Source: DASXHY01 sp036272195 (GTDB lineage: Bacteria; Verrucomicrobiota; Verrucomicrobiia; Limisphaerales; DASXHY01). Taken from it: 64,000 bases of DNA. The first letter of the stretch is position 1. Every line of letters begins with the position of its first letter. Below are positions 62,758-64,000 of the stretch, piece after piece. Under the pieces are notes generated by a model, which was not told the origin of the DNA, made no database searches, and was given only the letters and a program-made list of their open reading frames with translations. The translations under genes were made by a program, and so were the position numbers. The DNA is taken from the NCBI GenBank assembly GCA_036272195.1, contig DATAZE010000046.1, positions 1 through 64,000 on the forward strand, written 5' to 3'.

Positions 62758-63200
62758 TTGGACATGAGGGTGCCCGCAACACCGTCGATTCCGATGCTAA
62801 TCCGATTCCTAAATCTACAACAGCTGTGGACCCCGCTAGGCCACATGATTTCCTCTTCCTCTAATACGCGCTCTTACCTGTCTCTCAGCTAAGATTCCGA
62901 CATTTAAATCTGGTTCAACGAATATTCAGCAGCTATTGCGCCACGGATAAATCCAAAATGCCTAAATCGCTTTAAACATTTAACTATCAATAATTTACAA
63001 TTTATATATTGAGTAAAGAAAATGCTAGAGCAAGCTAAAAGTGTAAGGCGTTCCGACGCTTTAATAATTTCTGAAACAATTTGGTGTCGGGATGCAACCA
63101 CTACCCCAAAAAGAACTGTAGAATAAGAATCGACCCTGACAGTTTTTCCAGCCCTCATTTCCAAAGTGCCTTGACCTCGGAGGAACGACGAACTTGAAGA
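62758..63200. other. Long intergenic region before the tRNA
   Basis: About 440 bases without a supported gene. It contains an AT-rich stretch near 62980-63020 and is the upstream region of the large secreted protein gene. No clear promoter or repeat was recognised. Confidence 0.4.
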
Positions 63201-63286
63201 TGGTGGTAGGTGATGGATTCGAACCATCGAAGGCGTAAGCCAGCAGATTTACAGTCTGCCCCCGTTGGCCACTTGGGTAACCTACC
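63201..63286 (-). tRNA. tRNA-Tyr (anticodon GTA)
   Basis: 86 bases on the minus strand, with encoded CCA. Acceptor stem GGTAGGT pairs with ACCTACC. The anticodon arm is GCAGA CT GTA AA TCTGC. The variable arm is long (class II; TGGCTTACGCCTTC), as expected for bacterial tRNA-Tyr, and the T arm is GATGG TTCGAATC CATC. Discriminator A, then CCA. Confidence 0.95.
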
Positions 63287-63463
63287 AGCCGAGCCACCAT
63301 ACTGCGAGCCGGTGATTCTGCCAAATGGCGTTCAGTTGTCAATCCACGGAAGCGTGGCCGGCCATATTTTTATCACAACAAGATGCGGCTCGCGAGGAAG
63401 CTCGCTGCGCCGGAAGCAGGGAAGGTCTCCACCACACTACGGTCGCTGCTTCAATGGGAGGGC

Positions 63464-64000
63464 TTAATTCGAATTCTGAGGCGTGGGTTGAACCGGTGAA
63501 GGACGGCCCGTTATTGGATCGACCATCGACTGAGTCGGCGGCAGTAATTGAGCGCCCCAGGGTTGTCCCTCTTGCTTGAACTTCAGGCGTTGCGCTTCAA
63601 TTAAGCCAATCTGTTCTTCTCGCGAGAGGTTCGGCGTGCCGGGCGTCTGCGGTGAAGTGGCTGACTGTGTCGGAGGCATACTGCGCAAAGGCCGGACCAC
63701 ACCCGGGGGCGGAGGCTGTGGCATTTCAAGCATCGGCGGCGACGGTGCCAACGGCGGCACTGAAGCGCGCGGCGGCTCTGGGGCCTGATCCGAATTTTGC
63801 GCGGGCGCATTTGCTCCCGCCTGAACCAGTTCCAAAAAGCCCTGCCAGACTTCCCCGTCGCCGTTTGTGATCGAGAACATTTGTTTTGGTTCGCCGAAGA
63901 CTATCGAAACCGGTCCTTGATCTTCCAGTTCCTGAAGCTGGACGGTCAAAATCGCGCCTTGCTGCCGCATTTGCTCCGGCGAGTCCATTATCAGCGGAGG
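63464..64000 (-). CDS. Proline-rich hypothetical protein, possibly truncated by the window edge
   Basis: An open frame continues from 63464 to the window end; an ATG at 63988 gives 174 residues, but the frame stays open beyond it, so the real start may be outside. The N-terminal part (TVQLQELEDQGPVSIVFGEP) looks globular; the rest is rich in Pro, Gln and Ala (PPRASVPPLAPSPPMLEMPQ). No family recognised. It lies downstream of the tRNA and has no visible partner. Confidence 0.55.
   Translation of the reverse strand, partial: PPLIMDSPEQMRQQGAILTVQLQELEDQGPVSIVFGEPKQMFSITNGDGEVWQGFLELVQAGANAPAQNSDQAPEPPRASVPPLAPSPPMLEMPQPPPPGVVRPLRSMPPTQSATSPQTPGTPNLSREEQIGLIEAQRLKFKQEGQPWGAQLLPPTQSMVDPITGRPSPVQPTPQNSN

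Overview
The window looks like chromosomal DNA of a Verrucomicrobiota bacterium, probably of the soil or freshwater Limisphaerales/Pedosphaera group. This is an inference from gene content: a secreted protein made of GloVer-type tandem repeats, very large secreted MBG/YDG and Ig-like proteins, bactofilins, many sugar-nucleotide genes, and dense palindromic intergenic repeats. GC content is moderately high and most long open frames on the opposite strand are shadows of real genes.

Layout. 1-2.7 kb: a partial membrane-anchored protein (minus strand) and an RGG-rich conserved protein. 2.8-20.3 kb: a surface-polysaccharide region with methyltransferases, GT8/GT4/GT2 glycosyltransferases, two NAD-dependent epimerases, a nucleotidyltransferase-phosphatase fusion, two GHMP sugar kinases, a second nucleotidyltransferase, a nucleotide-sugar dehydrogenase-like protein lacking the usual cysteine, an SDR, a Gfo/Idh/MocA oxidoreductase, a four-helix-bundle (S23) gene and two sulfotransferases. 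20.6-23.4 kb: an MsbA-like exporter, two small accessory genes and a solo antitoxin-like ORF. 23.7-28.1 kb: dnaE. 28.7-32.4 kb: PII, glnA, a likely replication-origin region and dnaA. 32.4-35.6 kb: a Phd/VapC-type toxin-antitoxin pair, an orphan ABC ATPase and a sigma-54 response regulator. 35.9-42.9 kb: a POT peptide transporter and an oppABCDF operon. 43-52.6 kb: galE, small hypotheticals, a VIT-VWA protein, two bactofilins (one with zinc ribbons), a TlpA-like thioredoxin, ACT and KTSC proteins and two dehydrogenases. 52.9-62.8 kb: giant secreted repeat proteins. A tRNA-Tyr and a partial proline-rich gene close the window.

The most unusual feature is in dnaE. A REP-associated tyrosine transposase (RAYT) unit, bounded by the same palindrome (family A) found elsewhere in the window, sits in frame inside the replicative polymerase gene and adds 247 residues. 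A second, transposase-less copy of the palindrome adds 23 residues earlier in the same gene. Removing both leaves a normal-length polymerase of about 1200 residues. A different palindrome (family B) sits in frame inside the SDR gene at 12.4-13.4 kb, whose start codon also directly abuts a family A element. About ten distinct palindromic repeat families are visible in 64 kb, mostly just after stop codons.

How the genes fit together. The 4.6-16.6 kb genes look like two parallel routes to activated (probably heptose-like) sugars: each has an epimerase, a GHMP kinase and a nucleotidyltransferase. These could feed the nearby glycosyltransferases, sulfotransferases and exporter to build a decorated surface glycan. 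PII and GlnA form a nitrogen-assimilation pair. The POT transporter and Opp system import peptides.
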